Shown: positions 24,668 to 33,808, counted from the first letter of the stretch. The stretch: 64,000 nucleotides of DNA from JABJGO01 sp963921245 (GCA_963921245.4 CAWUEY030000001.1:930001-994000); one strand, 5' to 3'. Made by a program: numbers and translations. The notes: a model not told the origin generated them from the letters alone.

Positions 24668-24972
24668 ATCATTTCAATCTGGCCGCGCGACGGAATGCAA
24701 CCAGGATCACCTCATTCTGTGGTGTCACGTTTGCCGTTCTTGAAGGACTCTATCATAAAATCGGCCAAAACGCGACCAGACACACATCGGATTCTCCAAC
24801 AATCAATGCCCGGTACCACCAACGAACCGCCCGCCGGTATCAAAATCACCCGCAAAAACGCAAATTGTCCATATTTTAGAATAGCTTATTAATCATGTTT
24901 TTTAAAACAGGTTGAGCACGTGTGCGTTGAGAGCTAAAAGTCTAGCGTTTTTTTTCAATTGGAATAGCTTCC
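24668..24972. other. Divergent intergenic region upstream of the decarboxylase gene
   Basis: About 305 bases, AT-rich toward the right end. A small GCTA/TAGC hairpin (24933-24946) is followed by eight T (24948-24955), and GCACGTGTGC lies at 24916-24925. Both are close upstream of the decarboxylase start and could form part of a leader. The stem is only four base pairs, so this is weak. Confidence 0.35.
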
Positions 24973-26115
24973 ATGCTTGAACGCTTCTCCTCCGTCGGGG
25001 ACATGATTCGTGCGAACCAACCCGAAGAAAGCGTGTATTGCATCTGTGATGGCGCTATTCGCGATAATGCCAGAAGGTTTCAAACCCGGTTTTCGGGGAC
25101 GGTGCTTTACGCGCTCAAAGCCAATCCCATGAAGGAAGTAACGGATGTTTTGTATGACGCGGGCATCGAACATTTTGATACGGCATCGCTGCCGGAAATA
25201 TCTATGATCGCCGAGCGTTATCCTCGTGCGACAACGTATTTCATGCATCCTGTAAAAGGGTGGTCTGCGATAAGGGAAGCCTATGACCAGTACGGCGTGC
25301 GGCACTTTGTCGTGGATCATGCGGATGAAGTTCGCAAGATGGATGAGGTGCTGGGGCAGGAAAAAGCCCGCCCGGTTTTGGTTGTCCGCCTATCGACGCC
25401 TAGCAAGGATGCCACGTTCAATCTGTCAGAAAAATTTGGTGCCCGTCCCGAAGAGGCCGTTGAGCTGATGCGGGATGCTTTCGGACGCGGGTTTCCTGTT
25501 GGTTTGTGTTTTCACGTCGGTTCGCAGTGTTTGACGACGGATGGTTATGAGGCGGCGTTTGATCTGACGGCCCAGGTGCTCGCAAAATCCAATATCCCGA
25601 TTCAATGCCTCGACGTTGGTGGCGGGTTTCCCGCAAGCTACGAAACGGTTTCTCCTCCATCTCTCGAGACGTTTCTGGAGGTGATCAGCACCCGGGTTGA
25701 TGCTCTCAACCTGCCTCCTGAATGTCATGTAATGTGCGAACCTGGCCGGGCTCTCGTTGCAAACGCCATGTCTGTGGTCACGCAAGTGCAATTACGCCGT
25801 GACAGTACACTTTACATCACGGACGGTATTTACGGCACGTTGGGGGGCAGCAGACTGGGGCTTCACTTCCCTGTTCGCGCCTATACTGTTGACGGTGAGC
25901 TTGCCTCGGAAAATCAGGCAGCGTTCACGGTGTTCGGCCCGACCTGTGACAGTCTAGATGTTCTGCCTTACAAATTATCCCTGCCGACGGCAATAACCAG
26001 CGGTGAGTGGATTGAGTTTGGAATGCAGGGTGCGTACGGACCTGCAACCCGCACAGATTTCAACGGATTCATGCCTCATCGATACTGTTACGTTGATCAA
26101 CCGTTCGAGCCTTGA
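24973..26115 (+). CDS. Ornithine/lysine decarboxylase, eukaryotic-type (group IV, fold III)
   Basis: The 380-residue PLP enzyme makes putrescine from ornithine (or cadaverine from lysine). The PLP lysine is Lys49 in LYALKANP. Other family marks are FDTASLPEI, CFHVGSQC, LDVGGGFPASY, CEPGRALVA and the active-site cysteine Cys325 in FGPTCDSLD. The final motif EFGMQGAYGPAT closes the barrel-sheet interface. Length is typical of the short bacterial alanine-racemase-fold ornithine decarboxylases; whether it prefers ornithine or lysine cannot be settled by eye. It stands alone, with no agmatine or spermidine genes next to it. Confidence 0.93.
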   Translation: MLERFSSVGDMIRANQPEESVYCICDGAIRDNARRFQTRFSGTVLYALKANPMKEVTDVLYDAGIEHFDTASLPEISMIAERYPRATTYFMHPVKGWSAIREAYDQYGVRHFVVDHADEVRKMDEVLGQEKARPVLVVRLSTPSKDATFNLSEKFGARPEEAVELMRDAFGRGFPVGLCFHVGSQCLTTDGYEAAFDLTAQVLAKSNIPIQCLDVGGGFPASYETVSPPSLETFLEVISTRVDALNLPPECHVMCEPGRALVANAMSVVTQVQLRRDSTLYITDGIYGTLGGSRLGLHFPVRAYTVDGELASENQAAFTVFGPTCDSLDVLPYKLSLPTAITSGEWIEFGMQGAYGPATRTDFNGFMPHRYCYVDQPFEP

Positions 26116-26221
26116 AGAAACCCATCGTTGACGGTCCGTAAGACCAGTGCTGTCACCGCCACGCTATGTTTATGAGCGATTTGAAAACCAAGATGTCGCC
26201 CGACACCAGGATCATGAATAA

Positions 26222-27529
26222 TCAATCCTCAAAGGGATCGTGAACAATAATGGTGTCGTCTCGTTCGGGACTTGTCGACAGCACCGCAACAGGGGCACCA
26301 ATCAAATCTTCGATACGGCGAATGTATTTTATCGCCGTTGCGGGCAAATCGGCCCATGAACGTGCTCTTGCGGTAGTTTCCGACCACCCTTCCATGGTTT
26401 CGTATATAGGCTCCACTCGTTCTTGTCTGAGTGTTGACGCAGGGAGATGGTCGAGGGTTTCGCCATCCACACGGTAACCTGTACAGACCTTGAGTTCCGG
26501 CATGCCATCCAGTACATCCAGCTTCGTCAATGCTATACCCGTTATGCCATTAACACGAACAGCCTGACGAACGAGAACGGCGTCAAACCAGCCGCACCGC
26601 CGAGGGCGACCGGTAACAACACCAAATTCGTGGCCTTTTTCACCCAACAACTGGCCAACATCATTCAATTGTTCAGTCGGGAATGGTCCACTGCCGACAC
26701 GGGTTGTATAGGCTTTGGTTATGCCGAGGACGTAATCAATGGCATTCGGCCCCTGACCAGTGCCTGTGGCGGCTTGCGCCGCAACAACGTTGGACGACGT
26801 TACATATGGATAGGTTCCATGATCGATGTCCAGCATTGTCCCTTGCGCCCCTTCATAAAGAATACGTTTGCCATCCCGCCGGGCGTCGTTGAGCAGCTTC
26901 CATACAACGTCGATATAGGGGGCTATCTTCGGGGTAATGTCCCGCAATTTGGACAATAGGTCTTCGCGGTTGATTTCTTCTGCACCCATGCCCCGCAGCA
27001 GCGTATTGTGATGAAACAAAAGTGCATCCATTTTCGCGTCGAGCAAATCCGGATATCGTAAGTCGCCGACACGAATGGCCCGTCGGGCGACTTTGTCCTC
27101 GTAGGCCGGTCCAATCCCGCGACCGGTAGTTCCAATGGCACCAATTTTGCCGTTGCTGCCGCTCGCAGCCTGCTCTCTTGTTTGATCCAGGTTTTGATGG
27201 AGTGGCAGAATGAGAACAGCATTTTCCGCAATGCGCAGGTTATCAGGACTCACATCAACGCCCTGATCGCGCAATTTGTCCATTTCCTTCAGCAGCGCCC
27301 AGGGATCAACGACTACGCCATTGCCAATAACGGACAGTTTTCCCGCTCGAACTATACCGGACGGCAACAGGCTGAGTTTGTAGACTGCGCCGTCAATGAC
27401 CAATGTATGGCCGGCATTGTGGCCACCCTGAAAACGAGCCACGACATGGGCTCTTTCAGACAGCAGATCAACAATTTTGCCTTTTCCTTCGTCGCCCCAT
27501 TGCGATCCGACGACAACCACGTTTGCCAT
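26222..27529 (-). CDS. purA: Adenylosuccinate synthetase
   Basis: PurA joins IMP and aspartate using GTP, the first step from IMP to AMP. The 435-residue protein opens with VVVGSQWGDEGKGKIVDLL, the family's signature GTP-binding loop. FQGGHNAGHTLV, the second signature region (GIGPAYEDKVAR), EGAQGTMLDIDHGTYPYVTSS and TRVGSGPFPTE are all present. Length is normal. It follows hisZ on the same strand with a 36-base gap; hisZ-purA is a common alphaproteobacterial pair. Confidence 0.98.
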   Translation of the reverse strand: MANVVVVGSQWGDEGKGKIVDLLSERAHVVARFQGGHNAGHTLVIDGAVYKLSLLPSGIVRAGKLSVIGNGVVVDPWALLKEMDKLRDQGVDVSPDNLRIAENAVLILPLHQNLDQTREQAASGSNGKIGAIGTTGRGIGPAYEDKVARRAIRVGDLRYPDLLDAKMDALLFHHNTLLRGMGAEEINREDLLSKLRDITPKIAPYIDVVWKLLNDARRDGKRILYEGAQGTMLDIDHGTYPYVTSSNVVAAQAATGTGQGPNAIDYVLGITKAYTTRVGSGPFPTEQLNDVGQLLGEKGHEFGVVTGRPRRCGWFDAVLVRQAVRVNGITGIALTKLDVLDGMPELKVCTGYRVDGETLDHLPASTLRQERVEPIYETMEGWSETTARARSWADLPATAIKYIRRIEDLIGAPVAVLSTSPERDDTIIVHDPFED

Positions 27530-27565
27530 TCGGTTTTCCTCCTGCCGTCTAGTCAGTCAAGCCCG

Positions 27566-28759
27566 TCAATCGAGCGAAACGGGTTTGTTGTCAATCAACA
27601 CATGCGTACACTTAAGCCGCAAGGCCTCTGCTGAAGCGTCTGTTGTATCGTCGATCCCCGCCACAACAATCCAGCCTTCAGTGCGCAGTGATTCGCGGAT
27701 TTCCAACGGAACATCCAATGGGACAAAAATCTTGTTGAGTGCCCGAGCAGGGGGAATCGCCCGAAGCAAGGTATCCGTAAAAAGCGTGAGACCGGTTGCG
27801 GGTTCACCCGAACAAGGGCCCTCCGGGTTCGCGGGTGCGGGGGTCACGTAGCGTCCACCTGCACCGAGTTCTCCACGCACACCCGATGTAAAAAACGTAA
27901 ATGTCACGCCGGTATGATATTCCCAGCCACGATTCTCGACCACATCCACCGTAAGACTCAAATCCGGCGCGTTTTTTTGAAGAACGGAGACAACTTCTGA
28001 AAGCGTGGATAATTCGTCACGACTTTTCGGCCCCAGCCCGAGAGTGGAAATCTTCCCGATCGCTTCTGTTGCGGGTCCTGTGGTGATCAACAGTTGTCCG
28101 ATCAGTGACGCCTGTTCCGACCCGATTGCAGATTCCAGATCGATTACAAGTGCGGCGTCCTTTCTATCGAGTGCGGCGCGAATATCCCTTTCCGCGCGCT
28201 GACCGATATCCAGATCGCTGCACAGTGCTGGGATCAGGGTAGGAAGACACAAATCTACGGACAGGTCGCCAACACCCAGGCTGATCATGGTATCGGCGGC
28301 CATGAGGATGACTTCGGCATCTGCGACTGGTGTATCCGCTCCGATGATCTCGGCACCGACCTGGCCGAACTGGCGGTCTTCTCGCAACTGGGTGCCTTTC
28401 ACCCGCAGGATTTCACCAGCATAACTGAGCCGAAGGGGACGCGGGGCATTAGCCAGCCTCGATGTTGCTATCCGGGCAACCTGTGGCGTCATGTCAGCGC
28501 GAATGCCCATCATACGTTGGGAGATGGGGTCCATCAGCCGAAAAGTCTGGCTGGTCACTGCCTCACCGGGACCACGTAGTAAATTTTCCTCGAATTCCAG
28601 TAAGGGCGGTTTCACCCGGTCATAACCGTAGGCCGCAAACCGGGCCATCACCTGTTCCACCACGTGGGCTTCAAATCCTGCGTGATGGGGCAGAGTATCC
28701 TTCATCCCGGCAGGCAATAGTGCCTGACTGGCGTTGTCATTGATAGCGTCGGTCGTCAT
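27566..28759 (-). CDS. hisZ: ATP phosphoribosyltransferase regulatory subunit
   Basis: HisZ is a class II aminoacyl-tRNA-synthetase-like protein that forms a complex with a short HisG to catalyse and regulate the first step of histidine synthesis. The 397-residue product shows the synthetase-like motifs: LLPAGMKDTLPHHAGFEAHV, GYDRVKPPLLEFEE, TFRLMDPISQRMMGIRADMT and RLSYAGEILRVKG, and later RGWEYHTGVTFTFF. It lacks the rest of a histidyl-tRNA synthetase, including an anticodon domain. Its presence implies the organism uses the split HisZ/HisG-S system. The gene precedes purA by 36 bases. Confidence 0.94.
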   Translation of the reverse strand: MTTDAINDNASQALLPAGMKDTLPHHAGFEAHVVEQVMARFAAYGYDRVKPPLLEFEENLLRGPGEAVTSQTFRLMDPISQRMMGIRADMTPQVARIATSRLANAPRPLRLSYAGEILRVKGTQLREDRQFGQVGAEIIGADTPVADAEVILMAADTMISLGVGDLSVDLCLPTLIPALCSDLDIGQRAERDIRAALDRKDAALVIDLESAIGSEQASLIGQLLITTGPATEAIGKISTLGLGPKSRDELSTLSEVVSVLQKNAPDLSLTVDVVENRGWEYHTGVTFTFFTSGVRGELGAGGRYVTPAPANPEGPCSGEPATGLTLFTDTLLRAIPPARALNKIFVPLDVPLEIRESLRTEGWIVVAGIDDTTDASAEALRLKCTHVLIDNKPVSLD

Positions 28760-28782
28760 ATCCGCAGGTTCATTATCCGGTC

Positions 28783-28818
28783 AAAAAAAGGGCCGTGTGC
28801 GTTCTCTGCCACAGCCCT
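28783..28818 (-). terminator. Rho-independent terminator downstream of the permease gene
   Basis: On the minus strand AGGGCTGTG pairs with CACGGCCCT around the loop (five base pairs, one mismatch, then three more) and is followed by seven T (28783-28789 read in reverse). It lies 80 bases after the permease stop and about 24 bases before the hisZ start, so it insulates hisZ from the permease transcript. Confidence 0.6.
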
Positions 28819-28897
28819 CGTCAGCATGTGGATCCGATCAAGCATCAGGCTCCACGTGGCCCACACTACTAACCGGAAAATGCCGGATCGACAAGTA

Positions 28898-29968
28898 TCA
28901 CATGGTTAGTTGATAGATCATTGCAGCACTGATCGAGCCCACCATCGCCAACAGAATGTACCAGACGAAAACCGCTGGGCGGGCGAGGACATAGACGGCA
29001 ATTGCCGCGGGTATACTGGTTACACCACCACCCAGCAGGAACCCCATGGCGGCACCTGGTGCCATTCCCATTTCCATCAGGCGAGACATTAGGGGAATGG
29101 CCGCATATCCGTTAAGGTAAGCGGGAATACTGGCGAGGGCCGCCGCCGGTATGGTCCACCATTCACCGCTGCCAAGATGCTGAACAACCATTTCTGCCGG
29201 GATATAAACGGTCATGAGGCTCTCCAATACAAAGGCAAATGTCAGCCATTTAAGCAGGAACCAACCGGTTTCAAGGGAAGTACTGCGGAAGACCGCAAGA
29301 CGCTCGGATTGCCGCCAGAAGACCCACTGGGGCTGTTCCGGTGTATCACAGCCTGAAGCGGGGCCACACCCCGCGATGGCATTAACGCGTAAGACACTGC
29401 TGAAAGCACCGGTGGCCATGGCGGCGTGCGTTGCGAAACCGGCCAGCAGCCCTATTGCGATGGTAGCAATGGTTTTTGCAATGGTGAAAGGTAATCCCAA
29501 GGTCGCGGCACTCAAGATAAACATCTCTGGATCCATCAATGGAGAGCTAATCCAGAATGCCATAACAGGTGCCAGAGGAACGCCCGCGCTGAGAAGACCG
29601 GCAATGATGGGAACAACACCGCATGAACAAAACGGAGACAGGGCTCCAAACAGGGATGCGAGAAAAATCATCCGTACGGGATGCCCGCTGAAAACCCCGG
29701 CTATCACAGCGTCCGCGCCGCTCGCTTTAGCCGCCGCCGCCGTTGCGACAGATAAGATCAGGAACGGCGAAATCCAGATCAGGCTATCAATAGAAAATAG
29801 AATGCTCGGAATAACCTGCTGTCTGTCGAAGACAAGGATTGCCAGCAGAAGAAGGGAAATCGCCAAAACAACCCGGTCAAGACGCCATAACTGGCGTGAA
29901 AAATTTTCTACGTGCTTGAGCAAAAGGGTTTTTCGGGTCCAATGCTGTTTCGGGAGTGAATGTTCCAT
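28898..29968 (-). CDS. Permease of the DUF318/ArsP (SO_0444) family
   Basis: The 356-residue protein has about eight to ten membrane spans. The family's core motif is clear: LFGALSPFCSCGVVPIIAGLL, containing a Cys-x-Cys pair in the membrane, followed by FWISSPLMDPEMFI. The second repeat contains IPAYLNGYAAIPLMSRL and GFLLGGGVTSIPA. Members export organoarsenicals or other metal(loid) compounds, or are linked to copper/zinc stress. The cytoplasmic loop near residue 205 has two further cysteines (AGCGPASGCDTP). The substrate is not decided by sequence. A strong palindrome lies just upstream of the start codon. Confidence 0.85.
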   Translation of the reverse strand: MEHSLPKQHWTRKTLLLKHVENFSRQLWRLDRVVLAISLLLLAILVFDRQQVIPSILFSIDSLIWISPFLILSVATAAAAKASGADAVIAGVFSGHPVRMIFLASLFGALSPFCSCGVVPIIAGLLSAGVPLAPVMAFWISSPLMDPEMFILSAATLGLPFTIAKTIATIAIGLLAGFATHAAMATGAFSSVLRVNAIAGCGPASGCDTPEQPQWVFWRQSERLAVFRSTSLETGWFLLKWLTFAFVLESLMTVYIPAEMVVQHLGSGEWWTIPAAALASIPAYLNGYAAIPLMSRLMEMGMAPGAAMGFLLGGGVTSIPAAIAVYVLARPAVFVWYILLAMVGSISAAMIYQLTM

Positions 29969-29994
29969 AGCTCAGTCTTTCAATCAGGCGGCGA

Positions 29995-30018
29995 TGTTTT
30001 CCAACCCTATGGAAAACA
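29995..30018. promoter_or_regulatory. Perfect 8-bp inverted repeat upstream of the permease gene
   Basis: TGTTTTCC (29995-30002) and GGAAAACA (30011-30018) are perfect inverted arms around eight bases. The site lies about 27 bases before the permease ATG on the minus strand, in the place of an operator overlapping the leader or promoter. It could instead form an RNA hairpin. No regulator gene is adjacent. Confidence 0.4.
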
Positions 30019-30168
30019 AATACGAGAGTCAACTAAATTTCTAGAATTATCGAATTAAAAAAGCAATAGGCACGTCCCAGATAGCGCAATCAGGTGTCGT
30101 CATGGGCCAGCCCCAAAGTAATAGAACAAATGTCGAATTTCTGTTTCGGCGTGGCGAACGCGTAAAAG

Positions 30169-30780
30169 CTAAGGCAGAGGAACCATTTGACGGTCGACGG
30201 ATTGCCCGACAATCTGAGCAATGAGTGGTGCCATGCGTCGCAAGAGATCGTTGCTATTGGATTGGCCCAGGTCGGAAGCGACCGATCCTTCCCAGAGTCG
30301 TTTACCGTCTTCTCTGCTTTCCAGGGTTGCATTGATTACGTAATGGCTGGGGGTAACAATGGTTGTCGGATTGCTCTGGCTATTGGAGAGTAGTCCGCCA
30401 GAGGTGCTGTCGAACAAATTAAGGCGCAATTCAGAATCACCCGTACCGCCACTTCCCTGAAGTATCCTGAATTCAATGGTTTTTCCATCCCCCGACGTTG
30501 ACCATGCACCAATCTCATCGCGGGTTTCCAGGGTGAGGATCAGGATTCCTGTCTCTGAGACAGGATACCCTCTTGCTCTCAGAGAGTCGGAAACAACAGA
30601 GAGAACCTCCAGGTTCTCGTTTGAGTTATCCAACACCTGCACCTCCATGACCGCACCGGCGGGCATGGGACGATAGTTAATGCCACTGATAACCGCATCG
30701 TTTGAAGCTGCCGCATTCTGATGAAAGGTAACGAGGCAAAAGAAGACCATGACCATGAACAGGGTAAAAAATTTCGACAC
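30169..30780 (-). CDS. Secreted protein of unknown function
   Basis: I place the start at GTG 30780, which yields a good signal peptide (MSKFFTLFMVMVFFCLVTF, cleavage near NAAAS) with AGGA upstream. The longer frame begins at 30879, but its first 33 residues do not look coding. The mature part, about 175 residues, alternates strands with a helix near LRARGYPVS and ends in LLRRMAPLIAQIVGQSVDR. No lipobox is present. The YVINATLESREDGKRLWEG segment looks like a DUF4136-type lipoprotein fold, but I cannot name the family. It is divergent from the ggt homologue. Confidence 0.65.
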   Translation of the reverse strand: MSKFFTLFMVMVFFCLVTFHQNAAASNDAVISGINYRPMPAGAVMEVQVLDNSNENLEVLSVVSDSLRARGYPVSETGILILTLETRDEIGAWSTSGDGKTIEFRILQGSGGTGDSELRLNLFDSTSGGLLSNSQSNPTTIVTPSHYVINATLESREDGKRLWEGSVASDLGQSNSNDLLRRMAPLIAQIVGQSVDRQMVPLP

Positions 30781-30939
30781 AGGCGAAGTCCTAATGTGTG
30801 GAAAAACAGGGTGTTGATATAGTGAGTTGACTGATCCCAAAGGATCACAGTCTTGATAGGGAGTCAACTTGACGAGCATCAGGGTTGACCCCTTCGTTCT
30901 GATGTCTATCGTCCCGACATTCCAGTTCGCATAGACGAT

Positions 30940-32505
30940 ATGGGTGATCGTATGTCAAACCCGATCAGTAGGCACGGCGCGATTGCCGCAGGACATCCGG
31001 AAACAGTTGCGGCGGGAATTCAGGTTCTTGAAAACGGCGGTAATGTCTGGGATGCGGCACTTGCCTGCATGGCTGCTGCTTGTGTCGTAGAACCTGTTCT
31101 GTCCTCGCTTGGTGGTGGCGGTTTCATGTTGGTTCAGGACCGCTCATCAGGCACCCGCCCCGTGCTTTATGATTTCTTTGCCCAAACACCAGGCAAATTA
31201 CGGCGTGCAAACGAAACGGATTTCTTTCCAGTGACGGTGGATTTCGGCACCGCGCAACAAGAATTCCACATTGGAACAGGTGCTTGCGCCGTGCCGGGGA
31301 TGGTTCCGGGGATGTACACCATCCATCGTGATCTGTGCAGCATGCCATTATCGGCGATCCTGAAACCGGCGATTGATATTGCGCGTAAAGGCGCTGTTGT
31401 GAACGATTTTCAAGCCTTCCTGTTCGGTGTTGTCAGACCCATTTATGACAGAAATGTAGAAAGTCTCTCGACGTATGGCTCTGTCGAGAACGGTCTGGCT
31501 GTAAGCGGCGATATACTGCGAAATCTGGATCTTGCGGAGGTTTTAGAAACCATGGGGAATACCTCTAACGCCGATAATTTCCTCAGCGAATTCAATAATA
31601 GCATTGTGCGCTTTATGGAAGAGAATGGTGGCCACATCCGTGGCCCGGATGTTGACGGCTATATTGTTGAAAAGCGTGAACCTCTCAAAGCTGTCATTGA
31701 CTCAGCCAGGATTGTGACAAATTCGCCGCCCTCAACAGGGGGCATCCTCATCGCATTTGCATTGTCCCTGCTGCATCAGCAGGCGGTCAGCAAAGGATTG
31801 TCGAACGCTATGCTTGCCCGGATCATGACGGCAACCAACGGTGCCAGACTGGAAAGCGGATTGGGCAAGTTGGATGAAATGGCTTTTGATCGTCTTTTGG
31901 ACCAGAAACTGGTTGAGCGGTATCGGCGCGAAGTCAGCGCATCACCCAAATCCCACCGGGGAACAACGCACATAAGCGTCATTGATGGTACGGGAAACAC
32001 GGCGGCGGTCACGCTTTCCAACGGCGAAGGCTGCGGAAAAATACTTCCTGGTATGGGCTTTATGCTGAACAACATGCTTGGAGAAGAGGACATCAATCCG
32101 CTGGGCTTCGGGGGTTGGGCCACAAATGTGCGTCTCTCTTCCATGATGGCACCGACGTTTATTGAACACGATGAAAGTGGTTTGACGGTTTTAGGGTCTG
32201 GCGGGTCTAATCGAATTAGAACGGCAATCCTCCAGGTTATCTGCAACCTTGTTAGGCATGATATGGTACTGGAAGACGCAATAGTTGCCCCCCGGTTGCA
32301 TATGGAAAACGGAAATCTCTCCATTGAGGGGGGCTTTTCTGAACAGGAAATCAATCATTTGAAATCTGAATTCGATTCAGTTTCTGTGTGGCCTGAACGC
32401 AATATGTTTTTTGGCGGTGTACATGGTGTTCAGTTGTCGCACAACGGAGAATTGACCGCGTTCGGCGATCCCCGACGCGGTGGATTTTCTCGTGTAACAA
32501 AGTGA
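30940..32505 (+). CDS. Gamma-glutamyltransferase family protein
   Basis: The 521-residue protein belongs to the Ntn-hydrolase gamma-glutamyltransferase family. It has AAGHPETVAAGIQVLENGGNV near the start, LSSLGGGGFMLV, and the self-cleavage site before the catalytic threonine in SHRGTTHISVID near residue 345, followed by the LNNMLGEED segment and GSGGSNRIRTA near residue 425. Such enzymes are made as proenzymes and split into two chains. Unlike classical GGT, no signal peptide is visible (the start is MGDRMSNPISRHGA), so it is likely cytoplasmic; related members act on other gamma-glutamyl or acyl substrates. Met5 is an alternative start. Confidence 0.88.
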   Translation: MGDRMSNPISRHGAIAAGHPETVAAGIQVLENGGNVWDAALACMAAACVVEPVLSSLGGGGFMLVQDRSSGTRPVLYDFFAQTPGKLRRANETDFFPVTVDFGTAQQEFHIGTGACAVPGMVPGMYTIHRDLCSMPLSAILKPAIDIARKGAVVNDFQAFLFGVVRPIYDRNVESLSTYGSVENGLAVSGDILRNLDLAEVLETMGNTSNADNFLSEFNNSIVRFMEENGGHIRGPDVDGYIVEKREPLKAVIDSARIVTNSPPSTGGILIAFALSLLHQQAVSKGLSNAMLARIMTATNGARLESGLGKLDEMAFDRLLDQKLVERYRREVSASPKSHRGTTHISVIDGTGNTAAVTLSNGEGCGKILPGMGFMLNNMLGEEDINPLGFGGWATNVRLSSMMAPTFIEHDESGLTVLGSGGSNRIRTAILQVICNLVRHDMVLEDAIVAPRLHMENGNLSIEGGFSEQEINHLKSEFDSVSVWPERNMFFGGVHGVQLSHNGELTAFGDPRRGGFSRVTK

Positions 32506-32604
32506 ACAAGACCACTTGAATTTTCCCATAATTTCCTACGTCGAATGCTCGCCAAGGCCAAATGTGACGTGTAGTAGGAGTGGAATTCGGGTGACGGCGG
32601 TTAA

Positions 32605-32830
32605 ACTTGGAGACACAGGTTTCGGCAATTGATCATTGATCCCAACAGCAAATCCCGGGATGTGTTCTTTATCGGCGCGGGTCAGGTCAGGCTTAGTAAA
32701 CACTCCTTTTTGAGACGAGAAATCATCTTGGATTCCCCGCCTGCCAGGACCGTACGCCGAGCGAAACCGTTGCAAGGGTATTGAGCGACCTTATTAGGCG
32801 GAACATGCTGAAACGCGGAAAAACAAACTT
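32605..32830 (+). pseudogene. Remnant of a Crp/Fnr-family (cyclic-nucleotide-binding) regulator
   Basis: The frame open from 32605 to the stop at 32782 has no start codon. It reads RFRQLIIDPNSKSRDVFFI, then AGQVRLSK and RREIILD, the order seen in Crp-type N-terminal domains (about residues 35-75). A shift of frame then gives SETVARVLSDLIRRNM, which resembles the dimer helix of the same family. The phosphate-binding cassette and the DNA-binding domain are missing. The whole 526-base gap between ggt and divK otherwise holds nothing I recognise. An intact Crp-family gene lies 25 kb away. Confidence 0.4.
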
Positions 32831-33031
32831 ATCGTTATGGAAGTTGATGCGCTGGAGGGTATAATCGAGGAAGTTCGAGCTGACTTATAATCGTCTCATC
32901 TGTTTGATTTGAAGGGCGCTGCATCGCTAATTTTTATTTCGGTTGTATTGGACTGTTGGCGAAGATTAGCCTAGTCTCTCTCAAACGGGGGGAAGCCGTC
33001 CTGGCAACACATTGTGAGTTTGGAATAGCTG

Positions 33032-33397
33032 ATGAGCAAAACAATCATGATCGTTGAAGACAATGAGCTGAACATGAAGCTCTTCACCGACCTGCTTCAG
33101 GCCCATGGTTACAACACGGTTCAAACCATGGACGGGCGTAATGCGATCAAGCTCGCCCGTGAACACTCACCAGACCTGATTTTGATGGACATTCAGCTGC
33201 CGGAAATTTCCGGTCTGGAGGTCACCAAGATGATGAAGGCAGACGATGACCTCAATCATATCCCGGTTGTCGCAGTCACCGCATTTGCCATGAAAGGCGA
33301 TGAAGAAAAAATCCTCGAAGGTGGCTGCGAGGGGTATATTTCGAAACCGATTTCGGTTCCCGATTTCCTCGATACTGTTGAGAAATCTTTGGGCTAA
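33032..33397 (+). CDS. divK: Response regulator DivK
   Basis: The 121-residue protein is a lone receiver domain. It has the acidic pocket IVEDNELNMKL (Asp9/Glu8 area), the phosphoacceptor in PDLILMDIQLPEISG, the Thr in VVAVTAFAMKG and the Lys in GYISKPISVPDF. Length and sequence (MIVEDNELNMKLFTDLL, LPEISGLEVT) match DivK, which links phosphorelay kinases to CtrA control of the cell cycle. In many alphaproteobacteria divK is followed by the diguanylate cyclase pleD; here it is followed by rpmG in opposite orientation, and pleD is not present in the window. Confidence 0.92.
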   Translation: MSKTIMIVEDNELNMKLFTDLLQAHGYNTVQTMDGRNAIKLAREHSPDLILMDIQLPEISGLEVTKMMKADDDLNHIPVVAVTAFAMKGDEEKILEGGCEGYISKPISVPDFLDTVEKSLG

Positions 33398-33517
33398 ATT
33401 CCCCTCAAACCTTCGCCGATACACATCTGACATACAAAAAACGTCAATCCTGAGAATGATGCTTTCTTTGTTTATGCCCTTTAAGACAAGAACATGAAAC
33501 CGGTCTTGTAGCAGACG

Positions 33518-33685
33518 TTACTTAATTTTCGCTTCCTTGAAGATTACGTGCTTGCGAACCACGGGATCGTATTTACGGAATTCAAATTTTTCTGTGGAAT
33601 TCCGCGGGTTCTTTTTCGTCACATAGTAGAATCCCGTATCAGCGGTGCTGACGAGTTTTATCAGAATGCTTGCGGGCTTCGCCAT
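33518..33685 (-). CDS. rpmG: 50S ribosomal protein L33
   Basis: A 55-residue protein, too short for most ORF filters. Reading from ATG 33685 it begins MAKPASILIKLVSTADTGF and contains YVTKKNPRNSTEKFEFRKYD and ends VRKHVIFKEAKIK. This is a clear L33, in the zinc-free form (no CxxC pairs). It lies downstream of divK in convergent orientation and 124 bases from the S41 protease gene on the same strand. Confidence 0.95.
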   Translation of the reverse strand: MAKPASILIKLVSTADTGFYYVTKKNPRNSTEKFEFRKYDPVVRKHVIFKEAKIK

Positions 33686-33808
33686 GTTTCCATATCCATC
33701 CGGTTGGTCGTCGCGATTGCGATGTTCAGGCCGCGAAACATACAGGCACTTTTGCCCGTGTCAAGGGGACGGTTCGTCGAGCTTCAACAAAATCGAAAAA
33801 TTTCGCCC

